Assembly: GCA_964609385.1 (NCBI GenBank)
Contig: CAZSSM010000007.1
Location: 62,001-126,000, forward strand
Length of the DNA stretch: 64,000 nt
Source of the DNA: CAZSSM01 sp964609385
GTDB taxonomy: Bacteria > Planctomycetota > Planctomycetia > Isosphaerales > Isosphaeraceae
Reading direction: 5' to 3'
Part shown: positions 41,572 to 52,072 of the stretch, one piece after another
How the letters are laid out: every line of letters starts with the position of its first letter
How positions within the stretch are numbered: the first letter of the stretch is position 1
Program-made: the position numbers and the translations under genes
Notes under the pieces: model-generated
What the model saw: the letters and a program-made list of their open reading frames with translations, nothing else
Databases searched by the model: none
Told to the model about the DNA's origin: nothing

Positions 41572-44500
41572 ATGATGCATCCGATCGAATCCGCCGTTCG
41601 CAGTCCGGTCAAGGTGACCGTGGGCGTCTTGTTGGTCGGCCTGTTCGGGGTCATCGCAGCATTTCGGATGCCGATCCAACTGACGCCTGAGGTCGAGACG
41701 CCGACGATCACCGTGGAGACCCTCTGGCGCGGGGCGAGTCCGCAGGAGGTCGAGCGGCAGATCGTGCAGGAGCAGGAGGAGTATCTCAAGAGCGTTGAGG
41801 GCGTTACGAAGATGTCGAGCGAGGCGACCGATGGCGCCGGCTCGGTCACCCTGGAGTTCGCCGTCGGCACCGATATGGCCGAGGCGCTGCTGAAGGTCGA
41901 GAGTCGGCTCCAGCAGGTCCGCGAATATCCGGTCGACGCCGACAAACCCGTCGTGGCAACCTCGAACTTGACCGATCGTCCGATTGCCTTCTTCATTCTG
42001 GCTCCGCGCTTGCCCGATGACGCGATCCTGGAGCAACTGGGCCGGACCTATCCCGAGCGGGCCGGGGATCTGGACTATGTCATCCAGACGACCAATCCCG
42101 ACCTGAAGATGCGACGCCTGCTCGACCTCGCCGAGCGGGCCCCGGAAATCTCCGACGCGCTGCCCGAATCGGTCGATGTTTCGAAGCTCCGCAAGTTCGC
42201 CGAGGACATCATCGAAGCACGGTTCGAGCGTGTCACCGGCGTCTCCAACGCCAATGTCTTCGGCGGTCGCGAGATCGAGGTCCAGGTCATCCTCGATCCT
42301 CAACGATTGGCCGCACGCGAACTGACGCTCAACGACGTTCGTTCCGCGCTGCAAGCCCGCAATCGCGACACCTCCGCAGGTGACATCTGGGAAGGCAAAC
42401 GGCGATGGGTGATCCGGACCCTCGGCGAGTACGAAGACCTCGACGAGATCGGCGGCACGATCATCGCCACCCGCGACGGCATCCCGATCTATGTCCGCGA
42501 CGTCGCGAAGGTCCAATACGGCTACAAGAAGCCTGACGGGGTCGTCCGACGCTACGGTATGGTTCGGATGGCCATCAGCGTTCAGCGCGAGACCGGATCC
42601 AACGTCCTGGAGGTCATGCGCGGCCTCAAGGTGGCCAACGCCGAACTCAATGCTGGCGTCCTCGCTGAGCAAGGCCTCCAGCTCAATCAGGTCTCCGACG
42701 AGACCGACTACATCAACTCGGCCATCGGTCTGGTCTGGCAGAACATCTTGGTCGGCGGTTCCTTGACGATCGCCGTGCTCCTGACGTTCCTGCGGAGCGG
42801 TCGGTTCACTCTGGTAATCGCCCTGGCGATCCCAATCAGCATCATCGGCACGTTCTTGATCCTCAACGCCCTAGGGCGCTCCTTGAACGTGATCAGCTTG
42901 GCCGGTCTGGCCTTTGCCGTCGGGATGCTGGTGGACAACGCGGTGGTCGTCCTGGAGAACATCGAGCGTCACTTCCGTGCCGGCGACTCGATCGTGCGTG
43001 CGGCGGTCCGGGGGGCGATCGAGGTCTGGGGGGCGATCGTCGCTTCGACCCTCACGACTTTGGCCGTGTTCATCCCGGTCGTCTTCGTCGAGGAGCAGGC
43101 CGGTCAGCTCTTCCGCGACATCGCCCTAGCCATCAGCGCCGCGGTCAGCTTGTCTTTGCTCGTCTCGGTGACGGTCATCCCAACCTTCTCGAGCCTAATC
43201 TTCCGGCGCGACCGCCGAGTCGCTAACGCTCACCCTGATCGCCGCACGCACAGTCGCGTCGGCGGGGGGGACGACGCGGAGGCCACGCGACGCGGTTGGG
43301 GACCGATCGCCCTGGCCGATGCGATCGGCCGCGGCTTCATCGAGTCGGTCGTTGGCCTCAACGCCTGGCTGCAACGCTCGATCCTACTGCGCCTGGTGGC
43401 CGTCGTGGTGTTCGTTGGCGCATCGGTCGGTGGGACGCTCTGGTTGATGCCAAAGGCCGAGTATCTCCCCAACGGCAACCGAAACTTGGTCTTCGGCATC
43501 CTGCTGCCGCCGCCGGGCTACAACGTCGACGAACTCAGCGAGATCGGCGATCGGATCGCTCAAGAGCTGAAACCCTACTGGGACATCGACCCGTACACCG
43601 GGGAACCGGCCGACGACCGTTACCCGGGGATCAAGGATTTCTTCTACGTGGCACGGGGCAAGTCGTTGTTCATGGGGTTACGCTGCGTCGACCCGCTCCG
43701 CGCTGGCGAACTGATCCCGCTGGTCCGCGAGGTTGGGGCGAAGGAGCCGGGCATGATCGCCATAGCCAACCAGTCGAGTCTCTTCGAGCGCGGACTGGGC
43801 GCCGGCCGTTCGATCGACGTCGAGATCTCTGGGCCCGACCTGAATCGGCTGGTCGCCCTTGGTCGCCGTGTGCTCGGCCAGGTCAACCAGATGATCGACG
43901 ATGTCCAGGCGCGGCCGGTTCCCAGCCTCGACTTGGCGACGCCTGAAATGCATGTCCTCCCTAAATGGGAACAGTCGACTGAAATGGGCGTCAACGCTAC
44001 CGATCTCGGCTATGCCGTCGACGCCCTGATCGATGGGGCCTACTCTGGCGATTACTACCTGAACGGCCAAAAGATTGACATGACAATCTTGGGTGAGACG
44101 AGGTTCGCCGAGCGGACCCAGGATCTGGGGACCTTGCCTGTGGCCACGCCCGAAGGCCAATTGATCCCGCTCTCGTCTTTGGCCGAGATCCGATTATCCA
44201 GCGGGCCCGAGCAGATCAACCACCGTGAACGCGAGCGGGCCATCACGATCCAGGTCACCCCGCCGCCCCAAGTCGCTTTAGAGGAGGCGATGGCCCGGAT
44301 CGAGGCCGAAATCCTCACGCCGATGCGGGCCGAGGGACAACTCGATCCGCCCTACAAAGTCCGACTGGCCGGCACCGCCGACAAGCTCCAGGACACCTGG
44401 ACGGCGCTCTGGTTCAACCTCCTGCTGGCGCTGCTGGTGACCTATCTGCTCATGGCGGCCCTGTTTGAAGCTTGGACCTACCCCTTGGTGATCATCTTCA

Positions 44501-45123
44501 GCGTCCCGCTAGGGGCCGTCGGCGGGTTCCTCGGGCTGGCTGCGCTAAACCTCTATGTGCTACAGCCGCTCGATGTCTTAACAATGCTGGGCTTCGTGAT
44601 CTTGATCGGCACGGTGGTCAACAACGCGATCCTGATCGTGCACCGCTCGTTACAGTTGATCCGTGAGGAGGGCGTCGGGCACCGGGAGGCGATCCTCGAG
44701 AGCGTGCGAACACGGATCCGGCCGATCTTTATGACGACAGCCACAACGGTGCTGGGCCTGCTCCCGTTGGTCCTCTTCCCAGGCGCCGGCAGCGAGCTGT
44801 ATCGCGGATTGGGTAGCGTGATGCTCGGCGGCCTGGTCGTCTCGACCCTCTTCACGCTCGTACTGATCCCCACGCTCTTCAGTCTCGTGCTCGACGCCAA
44901 GGCCGCCCTGAATCAGGGTGAGTGCCTGAAGCGCGATGAGGACGACGACCTCGAGGCGGACGACGAGCCTCCTCGAAACGGTCGAGCCAACGGCCATATC
45001 GAGACCGATCCCCATCACGTGGCCGAGGTGCCTCGGTCCGAGCCTACGCGTGCCGACGCCGATGTCGAGCAACCGGTCCTTGTCGCCCCCCGACGGATCC
45101 GCCCAGCCCACGGCTCAACCTAA
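41572..45123 (+). CDS. RND-family efflux permease (AcrB/MexF-like)
   Basis: 1183 residues, slightly longer than AcrB (about 1050) because of an Arg/Asp-rich insert near residues 540-570 and an acidic, proline-containing tail of about 60 residues. The N-terminus (SPVKVTVGVLLVGLFGVIAA), the PTITVETLWRGASPQEVERQ porter start, helix 4 with GMLVDNAVVVLENIERH and the late helices (LGFVILIGTVVNNAILIVH) are typical. Helix 4 has Asp-Asn instead of the paired Asp-Asp of AcrB, as in many heavy-metal or lipid-type RND relatives. Proton-driven export of small molecules is expected; substrate unknown. Tandem ATG codons occur at 41572 and 41575; either could start it. Confidence 0.93.
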   Translation: MMHPIESAVRSPVKVTVGVLLVGLFGVIAAFRMPIQLTPEVETPTITVETLWRGASPQEVERQIVQEQEEYLKSVEGVTKMSSEATDGAGSVTLEFAVGTDMAEALLKVESRLQQVREYPVDADKPVVATSNLTDRPIAFFILAPRLPDDAILEQLGRTYPERAGDLDYVIQTTNPDLKMRRLLDLAERAPEISDALPESVDVSKLRKFAEDIIEARFERVTGVSNANVFGGREIEVQVILDPQRLAARELTLNDVRSALQARNRDTSAGDIWEGKRRWVIRTLGEYEDLDEIGGTIIATRDGIPIYVRDVAKVQYGYKKPDGVVRRYGMVRMAISVQRETGSNVLEVMRGLKVANAELNAGVLAEQGLQLNQVSDETDYINSAIGLVWQNILVGGSLTIAVLLTFLRSGRFTLVIALAIPISIIGTFLILNALGRSLNVISLAGLAFAVGMLVDNAVVVLENIERHFRAGDSIVRAAVRGAIEVWGAIVASTLTTLAVFIPVVFVEEQAGQLFRDIALAISAAVSLSLLVSVTVIPTFSSLIFRRDRRVANAHPDRRTHSRVGGGDDAEATRRGWGPIALADAIGRGFIESVVGLNAWLQRSILLRLVAVVVFVGASVGGTLWLMPKAEYLPNGNRNLVFGILLPPPGYNVDELSEIGDRIAQELKPYWDIDPYTGEPADDRYPGIKDFFYVARGKSLFMGLRCVDPLRAGELIPLVREVGAKEPGMIAIANQSSLFERGLGAGRSIDVEISGPDLNRLVALGRRVLGQVNQMIDDVQARPVPSLDLATPEMHVLPKWEQSTEMGVNATDLGYAVDALIDGAYSGDYYLNGQKIDMTILGETRFAERTQDLGTLPVATPEGQLIPLSSLAEIRLSSGPEQINHRERERAITIQVTPPPQVALEEAMARIEAEILTPMRAEGQLDPPYKVRLAGTADKLQDTWTALWFNLLLALLVTYLLMAALFEAWTYPLVIIFSVPLGAVGGFLGLAALNLYVLQPLDVLTMLGFVILIGTVVNNAILIVHRSLQLIREEGVGHREAILESVRTRIRPIFMTTATTVLGLLPLVLFPGAGSELYRGLGSVMLGGLVVSTLFTLVLIPTLFSLVLDAKAALNQGECLKRDEDDDLEADDEPPRNGRANGHIETDPHHVAEVPRSEPTRADADVEQPVLVAPRRIRPAHGST

Positions 45124-45366
45124 GTTGGACTTGTCGACGTTGGCGTATGTGTTAAGTGTTGGTCGGTTTGAAGTTCTCTAGAAACAGACTTGCGTTGGAT
45201 GTTCTTGGTTGGCTTCGTGGAAGGCGCGGCGGTCATCGGTTCGACCGTCGCGGTCCCAGGGGATATGATGGGGCCTTCGAGAGCCTCTCGCGGCGCGTAT
45301 CGCCGTGGATCGGGTCGCCACAACCCGTTCTCCGATCTCCCCGTCTACTCCGGAGTCGATCGCACC

Positions 45367-46230
45367 ATGCCTGCCGTCGCATCGGAATCCGTCGCCCCAT
45401 TGACCATCGGTGTCTGTTCTTGGAGCCTACAGGTTCAGAGCATCGATGAGTTGAAGAACCTGACCGATCGCCTGGGCGTCGAAGCAGTCCAGATCGCCTG
45501 TGGCGATCCGCACCATGCCAGTTGGGATGAGGGCGAGGCGATGCCCGAGAAGGCCCTCGCCTCGGGCTTGAGCCTCCGCGGAGCGATGCTCGGCTTTGAA
45601 GGGGAAGATTACACGACGCCCGAGACGATCAAGAAGACCGGCGGCTTCGGCGACCCCGAGACCCGCGATGCGCGGTTGGAGCGGCTGACTTGGGGCCTCA
45701 AGCGCACCCGGGCCCTGGGGCTCACCGACCTGATGTTTCATGCCGGGTTCATCCCACAGCCGACCGATCCGGATCGTCCCGCCTTTCTTGAGACGCTCAT
45801 TCGTATCGCCAAAATGGCCCGAGAGTACGGGGTGACGGTGGCCTTCGAGACCGGTCAAGAGACGGCCCTGATGCTCAAACACACCCTGGACCAGTTGGCC
45901 GAGCCGTCCCTGATGGTCAACTTCGACCCGGCCAACATGCTGCTCTACGACATGGGCGACCCAATCGAGGCGGTTCGGGTGCTGGGCTCACGAATCCGGA
46001 GCGTGCATTTGAAGGATGCCAAGCGGCCGACCGAGCCGGGTCAGTGGGGCCAGGAAGTCCCCCTGGGCCAGGGGGAAGTCGACCTCCCGGCCTTCCTGAA
46101 AGTGCTGCGGGGGATCGGCTATCGAGGGCCGCTCTTCATCGAGCGTGAGGTCGGTGACCAGGACGGGCGGATCCGCGACATCCGAGCCGGCGTAGAGTAC
46201 ATCCGACCGCTCCTGGCCGAGCTCCGCTGA
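45367..46230 (+). CDS. Sugar phosphate isomerase/epimerase-like TIM barrel
   Basis: 287 residues of the AP endonuclease 2/xylose isomerase-like barrel. Strand elements appear in order: LTIGVCSWSLQV, VEAVQIACGDPHHASW, TDLMFHAGFIP, VTVAFETGQETA, LMVNFDPANMLLY, IRSVHLKDAKRP and GPLFIEREVG. The His, Glu and Asp residues at strand ends form the usual metal site. Such enzymes isomerise or epimerise keto-sugars, often next to Gfo/Idh oxidoreductases in planctomycetes. The ATG at 45367 is placed by family start; the frame is open to 45190 but the extra part is not conserved. A single gene between the RND pump and an ArsR regulator. Confidence 0.87.
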   Translation: MPAVASESVAPLTIGVCSWSLQVQSIDELKNLTDRLGVEAVQIACGDPHHASWDEGEAMPEKALASGLSLRGAMLGFEGEDYTTPETIKKTGGFGDPETRDARLERLTWGLKRTRALGLTDLMFHAGFIPQPTDPDRPAFLETLIRIAKMAREYGVTVAFETGQETALMLKHTLDQLAEPSLMVNFDPANMLLYDMGDPIEAVRVLGSRIRSVHLKDAKRPTEPGQWGQEVPLGQGEVDLPAFLKVLRGIGYRGPLFIEREVGDQDGRIRDIRAGVEYIRPLLAELR

Positions 46231-46324
46231 CGGAGATCCCGGGCGTCAGGGACGATCCGGTTGGTTCCAACGCGACATAGCCTTGGACCTTGGGTCATCG
46301 TGGATGATGGGGTCAGCTCCTGAT

Positions 46325-46714
46325 TCACGAGCGGGGCGGGACCATGATCTCTTGGACGATCCCCGAGAGTTGCCGGCCGTTTTCGGTCAGGTGGTAAATG
46401 TTGTGTTTGCCCTGACGCCTCGGCTCGATCAGGCGGCCGTGCCGGAGCAATGAGAGATGATGGCTGACCGCCGGCTGGCTCTGCGATCCGAGTTCGGCAC
46501 ATAGCTCGGTGACGTTCCGCTCCTGTTCGGAGAGGAGCATGAGCATGAAGAGCCGGGTGGGATCGGAGAGCTGCTTGAGGAGTTCGGCGGTCTGGCGAAT
46601 CTTGGAATCGTTGGAGACGAGCGGCGTCGCGGCCGATCTCGGGGGAGAGGTCGTGGCCGGGGCGGCGTTGGACTTGCGACGCGTCGAGGTGCTCTTGGCT
46701 CTGGCTTCGGCCAT
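46325..46714 (-). CDS. ArsR-family transcriptional regulator
   Basis: 129 residues. After a basic, Ala/Pro-rich head, the winged helix-turn-helix starts at TAELLKQLSDPTRLFMLMLL, with the recognition region SQPAVSHHLSLLRHGRLIEP and the wing RRQGKHNIYHLTENGR. The single Cys (ELCAEL) lies at the position of the CxC metal site of ArsR but is not paired, so metal sensing by that site is unlikely. The ATG at 46714 has GGAG upstream; a TTG one codon earlier is possible. Its target is unknown; the 580-base region upstream, shared with thrC, may be its own operator. Confidence 0.88.
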   Translation of the reverse strand: MAEARAKSTSTRRKSNAAPATTSPPRSAATPLVSNDSKIRQTAELLKQLSDPTRLFMLMLLSEQERNVTELCAELGSQSQPAVSHHLSLLRHGRLIEPRRQGKHNIYHLTENGRQLSGIVQEIMVPPRS

Positions 46715-47293
46715 CAATTGCTCACTCCATGGTCCCCCTCCGAACCCGCGATCGGCGTCCGACCGGGGCGGACTGGGTCATCGAGATTGACATGTGGTGT
46801 CGAGGATCAGGCGGACATGTTCATCAGGCACGAACGAATGTTTCTGTAGTCTGCGGCGACCTGGGGTCAAGGGGTGTCGGCCTCGCCGGCCGAGTCTTTT
46901 CGGGGTAAGGCCCTGAACAATGCGTCTACTCCCCGAAGCCTGCCTGCAACGTGAGCCCATGTCGATCACAACGGGATCGGCGCAAGAACGGGGCCGATCC
47001 GCTGCCACACCTCGTGTTCTAGGACGCACGAGGCCCTCGAAGGCCCGCGTCCTACTCAGAAGGTCTCGGAGCGAAGGGGCCCAGGCCCTATACTTGGCAG
47101 GGGCGTGATTACGCCACGGGCGCGTCGACCCGACATCGTGGGTGGTCACACGGTAGGGGTTGTGACGTGTTGTCAAAAGCCGTTGTGATCGAATGGGTGA
47201 GCAAGGCCCTTCGTGATGCTCAAGCCGATCGAGCGGTCTGACCGATGGGCTCCCTGACCGGACAGTGTCCCTGAACGAGACGCGAGGCGACCC
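46715..47293. other. Divergent intergenic region between the ArsR regulator and thrC
   Basis: 579 bases. It must supply promoters for both genes. A TTGACA hexamer occurs near 46787 but no matching -10 was seen. I looked for an attenuator or leader peptide before thrC and for riboswitch-like stems; none was convincing. The length is unusual for this gene-dense window. Confidence 0.4.
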
Positions 47294-48754
47294 ATGAGTG
47301 CGGTCATCGAGGGACGGTCGCGGACCGACACCGACCTGGCCTTCCAGCAATGCATCAATCCGGCCTGTCGCGCCACCTTCGGCGTGGAAGAGGCCCACTT
47401 CGGCTGCCCCAACTGCGGCGATCTGATCGACGTGGTCTATCGCTGGGATCGCCTGGACGTGCCGTCGCGACTGAGCGACTTCGACACCAAATGGCAATCA
47501 CGGCACGACCCACTGAATTTCTCGGGCGTCTGGCGTTTCCGTGAACTGCTCCCCTTCGCACCGAGTGAAACGATCGTCACCATCGGCGAGGGCCAGACCC
47601 TCCTGCAACGCGCCGACACGTTGGCCGGCTATGTCGGACTGACCCCCGGGCGGTTTCACCTCCAATATGAGGGGATGAATCCTTCGGGAAGTTTCAAAGA
47701 CAATGGGATGACCGCCGCGTTCACTCACGCGCGGATGATCGGTGCGCGTCGGGTTGCTTGCGCCAGTACGGGTAACACTTCGGCTGCCCTAGCCGTCTAC
47801 TGCTCGGCCACGACCTACGACTTCAAGGCCATCATTTTCGTCGGTTCGGGCAAGATCGCTTACGGGAAACTGGCCCAGGCCCTCGACCATGGTGCGTTGA
47901 CCATCCAGATCGTCGGCGACTTCGATGACGCCATGCAGCGCGTCCGGCAGGTCGCCAGCCGGCTGGGTATTTATTTAATGAATTCGGTCAACCCGTTCCG
48001 GCTGGAAGGGCAGAAGTCGATCATCTATCGGATCCTGGAAGGGCTCCGTTGGGAGATGCCCGATTGGATCGTTGTGCCGGGCGGCAATTTGGGCAACTCC
48101 AGCTCCTTCGGCAAGGCCTTGATCGAGTTGGAGCACCTCGGCCTGATCGATCGGGTGCCGCGCCTGGCGGTCATCAACGCCGCCGGTGCCCATACTTTGG
48201 AGCGTCTGGTCCATGCTCACGGATTGACCTGGTGCAATGGTCTGCCCGACATGGTCGCCACCCAGGCCTATTACGACCAACTCGACTCCCAGGCCATCCG
48301 GGCTTCCACGATCGCCTCGGCCATTGAGATCAACCGGCCGGTCAACCTCAAGAAGTGCCTCCGGGCGCTGGATTTCACCGACGGTGTTGTGGCCGAGGTC
48401 TCCGACCAAGAGATCATGGATGCCAAGGCCCAGGTCGGCGCCGGCGGTCTGGGTTGCGAGCCGGCCAGCGCCGCCAGCGTCGCCGGGGCCCGCAAGCTCC
48501 GACAGGATGGCGTCATCGCCGCTGGTGACCGTGTCGTTTGCATCCTGACCGGGCACCAGCTCAAGGATCCGACAGCTACGGTGGCCTATCATAGCGGTGA
48601 TTCTGACCAGTTCGAACAGGTCCTGGGCCGTCGTGGGGTCAAGCGAGCCAGTTACGCCAATCGGCCCGTCGTCGTCGCTAACAACGTCGAGGACATCCTC
48701 CGGACCATCGCCCTCTACTCGACCCCCGAGGTCGACGGCGAGGGCCGATCGTGA
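47294..48754 (+). CDS. thrC: Threonine synthase
   Basis: 486 residues. It converts O-phosphohomoserine to threonine with pyridoxal phosphate. An N-terminal zinc ribbon is formed by Cys20, Cys25, Cys38 and Cys41. The PLP lysine is Lys135 in GMNPSGSFKDNGM, and the phosphate-binding loop is PGGNLGNSSSFGKAL; CASTGNTSAALAVY is the substrate-binding segment. The length is longer than the shortest ThrC class because of the zinc ribbon and a C-terminal extension (about 40 residues). GAGG lies six bases before the ATG. The stop overlaps the GTG of dapB as GTGA, coupling two enzymes of the aspartate family pathway. Confidence 0.95.
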   Translation: MSAVIEGRSRTDTDLAFQQCINPACRATFGVEEAHFGCPNCGDLIDVVYRWDRLDVPSRLSDFDTKWQSRHDPLNFSGVWRFRELLPFAPSETIVTIGEGQTLLQRADTLAGYVGLTPGRFHLQYEGMNPSGSFKDNGMTAAFTHARMIGARRVACASTGNTSAALAVYCSATTYDFKAIIFVGSGKIAYGKLAQALDHGALTIQIVGDFDDAMQRVRQVASRLGIYLMNSVNPFRLEGQKSIIYRILEGLRWEMPDWIVVPGGNLGNSSSFGKALIELEHLGLIDRVPRLAVINAAGAHTLERLVHAHGLTWCNGLPDMVATQAYYDQLDSQAIRASTIASAIEINRPVNLKKCLRALDFTDGVVAEVSDQEIMDAKAQVGAGGLGCEPASAASVAGARKLRQDGVIAAGDRVVCILTGHQLKDPTATVAYHSGDSDQFEQVLGRRGVKRASYANRPVVVANNVEDILRTIALYSTPEVDGEGRS

Positions 48755-49620
48755 CCGATCCACAACCCACGCCCGCTGGCGTGACCCGGGTGGCCGTCGC
48801 TGGCGTGCCCGGTCGCATGGGGACTCGGCTGGTCCAACTGGTCCTAGACGATGCACGGTTCGCCCTTGGGTCGGCGCTGGGTCGGCCCGGCAGTCCGCGT
48901 CTGGGCCTCGACACCGGACCGTTAGTCGGTCGGCCTGAGATGGGTGTGTGCTTGGTCGACTCGGGTATGCCGGAAGCGTTGGCCGAGGTCGATGCGGTCA
49001 TCGACTTTTCCGCGCCCGAGACGGTCCGAACCCTCGCGCCGCTCTGCGCACGGCTGGGCCGCCCTCTGGTGGTTGGCACCACCGGGCTGACCCCGGAGGA
49101 CCATCAATGGCTGGATGACGCGGCCCAGAGCATCCCGGTCCTCTGGGCACCGAACACCAACCGCGCCGTTCACCTGCTCTTTCGATTGGTTGCCGAGGCG
49201 GCCACAGCCCTCCAGGGGCAGGCCGACGTCGAGATTATCGAGCGTCACCACAACCGCAAGCAGGACGCGCCCAGCGGCACGGCTCTCCGCCTGGCCCAGG
49301 TCGTTGCCGAGGCACTGGCCTTGGAACTCGACAATGATCCCGACGATTCGTCCTCTGCTTTGGTGCATGGGCGTCGAGGCCGGACCGGGCCGAGGCCCCG
49401 TGACCAGATCGGGATCCACGCGCTGCGTTGCGGCGACAACCCGGGCGAACACACTGTTGTCTTTGGGCTCGACGGCGACGTGCTCGAGCTGACCCACCGG
49501 GCCACCAACCGCGACGGGTTCGCCCGAGGCGCTTTGGAGGCGGCCCGCGGACTAGTCGGACGTTCAGCCGGTCGGTACACGATGGCCGACCTGCTCGAGT
49601 CGGCTTCGAAGCTGACTTGA
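48751..49620 (+). CDS. dapB: 4-hydroxy-tetrahydrodipicolinate reductase
   Basis: 289 residues. DapB reduces 4-hydroxy-tetrahydrodipicolinate with NAD(P)H in lysine and diaminopimelate synthesis. The nucleotide-binding start is VAVAGVPGRMGTRL. The catalytic block ERHHNRKQDAPSGTALRL (residues 164-181) has the two His and the Lys of the active site. The C-terminal GEHTVVFGLDGDVLELTHRA is typical. The usual ANFSxGV motif reads APNTNRAV here, an unusual substitution. The GTG start overlaps the thrC stop, with GAGGG upstream, so the pair forms an operon. Confidence 0.93.
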   Translation: MTDPQPTPAGVTRVAVAGVPGRMGTRLVQLVLDDARFALGSALGRPGSPRLGLDTGPLVGRPEMGVCLVDSGMPEALAEVDAVIDFSAPETVRTLAPLCARLGRPLVVGTTGLTPEDHQWLDDAAQSIPVLWAPNTNRAVHLLFRLVAEAATALQGQADVEIIERHHNRKQDAPSGTALRLAQVVAEALALELDNDPDDSSSALVHGRRGRTGPRPRDQIGIHALRCGDNPGEHTVVFGLDGDVLELTHRATNRDGFARGALEAARGLVGRSAGRYTMADLLESASKLT

Positions 49621-49854
49621 GTGGCCCGACGACAGCACGGGGCGTCGAACAATTGAAGTGACCCGGGAAGCCCTCGCCAACAGGGCCCCGATGCGGTATA
49701 CCCACCCACAATGCTTTGATCGGTGTCCGTCACATCCGGACCAGCATCGCATTGGGCCAGGCGGGACCGATCTTCGGGCGGTTCCGACGCCGACACGTTG
49801 AGGGATCACCCGTTGCGTCGCGCCCGGGTCTTGGGATCGGCAGGAGGGGACGTT

Positions 49855-50841
<987 letters not shown>

Positions 50842-50938
50842 AGGCTAAGTACGGATGGGGCCCGCATAACCCATCTTCGACGACCCTCGACGCATTTCAA
50901 CCCTGCCACCGGCCTCCCCGGACTCGGAGCCTCGCACC

Positions 50939-51928
50939 ATGAGCCCAACGGAATCCGAACTCGCCCTGGCCGTCCGCGCTGTCCGTGAAGCCGCCCGACT
51001 GGCCGCCAAGGTCCAGGCCGAGATGGTCTCGCCGGCGCTGACCAAGGACGATAAGTCGCCGGTGACCGTGGCCGACTTCGCTGTGCAGGCCCTCGTCGCG
51101 CAACGCCTGGCCGAGGCCCTGCCCGATGCCGTACTCGTGGCCGAGGAGGATGCCGCCGAGCTCCGAGGCGATCAGGCCGAGGTCCGTCAGCAGGTCGCCC
51201 AATTCGTTGCCGCGTTCCACCCCGAGGCCAGCGAGGCGACCATCTGCGACTGGATCGATCGCGGCGGCGCCCAGCCGACCTCGAGGTTCTGGACACTCGA
51301 CCCCATCGACGGCACCAAGGGATTCCTCCGGGGCGATCAGTATGCCGTCGCCCTGGCCCTCATCGAGGACGGCCGCGTCGTCTTGGGAGCCCTGGGGTGC
51401 CCGAACCTCGAACGTGCCGCCGAGCCTAAGGTCGGCGGTGACGGCTCGGTCGCCTGGGCCGTCGCCGGTCAAGGGGCCTTCCATGCCCCCCTCGACACCT
51501 CGGGGCTCGAAGGTCAACCCTTGAAGGTCTCCCCCATCGACGATCCGGCCCGGGCACGCCTGCTCCGCTCGATGGAGTCGGGACACACCGACGCCGACAA
51601 GATCGACGAGTTGGCCCAGGCCCTCGGCAATGCCGCCGAGCCGGTCCGTATGGACAGCCAGGCCAAGTACGCCGTCCTGGCCGCCGGTCAGGGCGATGTG
51701 CTGCTCCGACTGATCTCGCCTAAACGGCCCGACTACAAGGAAAAGATCTGGGATCAGGCCGCCGGCCTGATCGTCGTCCAGGAGGCCGGCGGGACCATCA
51801 CCGACCTCGACGGCAAGCCGCTCGACTTCCGATATGGCCGTGCCCTGGAACAGAACCGAGGCGTATGCGCCACCAACGGTGCCCTGCACCAGGCGATCCT
51901 CAACGGGCTCCGCCAGGTCTCGGCCTGA
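50939..51928 (+). CDS. 3'(2'),5'-bisphosphate nucleotidase (CysQ/HAL2-like)
   Basis: 329 residues of the inositol monophosphatase fold. Metal ligands are seen in VAEEDAAEL, LDPIDGTKGFLRG and IWDQAAGLIVVQEAGG. The insert between the EED and DPIDG motifs (about 50 residues) and the TKGF form match the Hal2/3'(2'),5'-bisphosphate nucleotidase branch that removes the 3'-phosphate of PAP. In that role it would clear the by-product of sulfate assimilation or sulfation. GGAG stands eight bases before the ATG. It lies 97 bases after the UDP-xylose gene on the same strand; a functional link is not obvious. Confidence 0.9.
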   Translation: MSPTESELALAVRAVREAARLAAKVQAEMVSPALTKDDKSPVTVADFAVQALVAQRLAEALPDAVLVAEEDAAELRGDQAEVRQQVAQFVAAFHPEASEATICDWIDRGGAQPTSRFWTLDPIDGTKGFLRGDQYAVALALIEDGRVVLGALGCPNLERAAEPKVGGDGSVAWAVAGQGAFHAPLDTSGLEGQPLKVSPIDDPARARLLRSMESGHTDADKIDELAQALGNAAEPVRMDSQAKYAVLAAGQGDVLLRLISPKRPDYKEKIWDQAAGLIVVQEAGGTITDLDGKPLDFRYGRALEQNRGVCATNGALHQAILNGLRQVSA

Positions 51929-52072
51929 GCCCTCGCCGCGTTTCCGATGAAAATTTGATCGGAATCGTTAAGAAATCACGCTCTTGGCCGAAGTCCGTAG
52001 TGAGACCATCCCTGAACGAACCCCGATCCCAGACTGGGATCGGGCCTCCCAACGTCGAAGGGGAACTCCACC

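Noticed and set aside
41557..42672. 371-codon minus-strand frame opposite the RND permease
   Set aside because: Antisense shadow of a highly conserved membrane protein; no motif or ribosome site.
46778..47497. 239-codon minus-strand frame upstream of and into thrC
   Set aside because: It runs antisense into the conserved zinc-ribbon region of thrC and has no recognisable domain.
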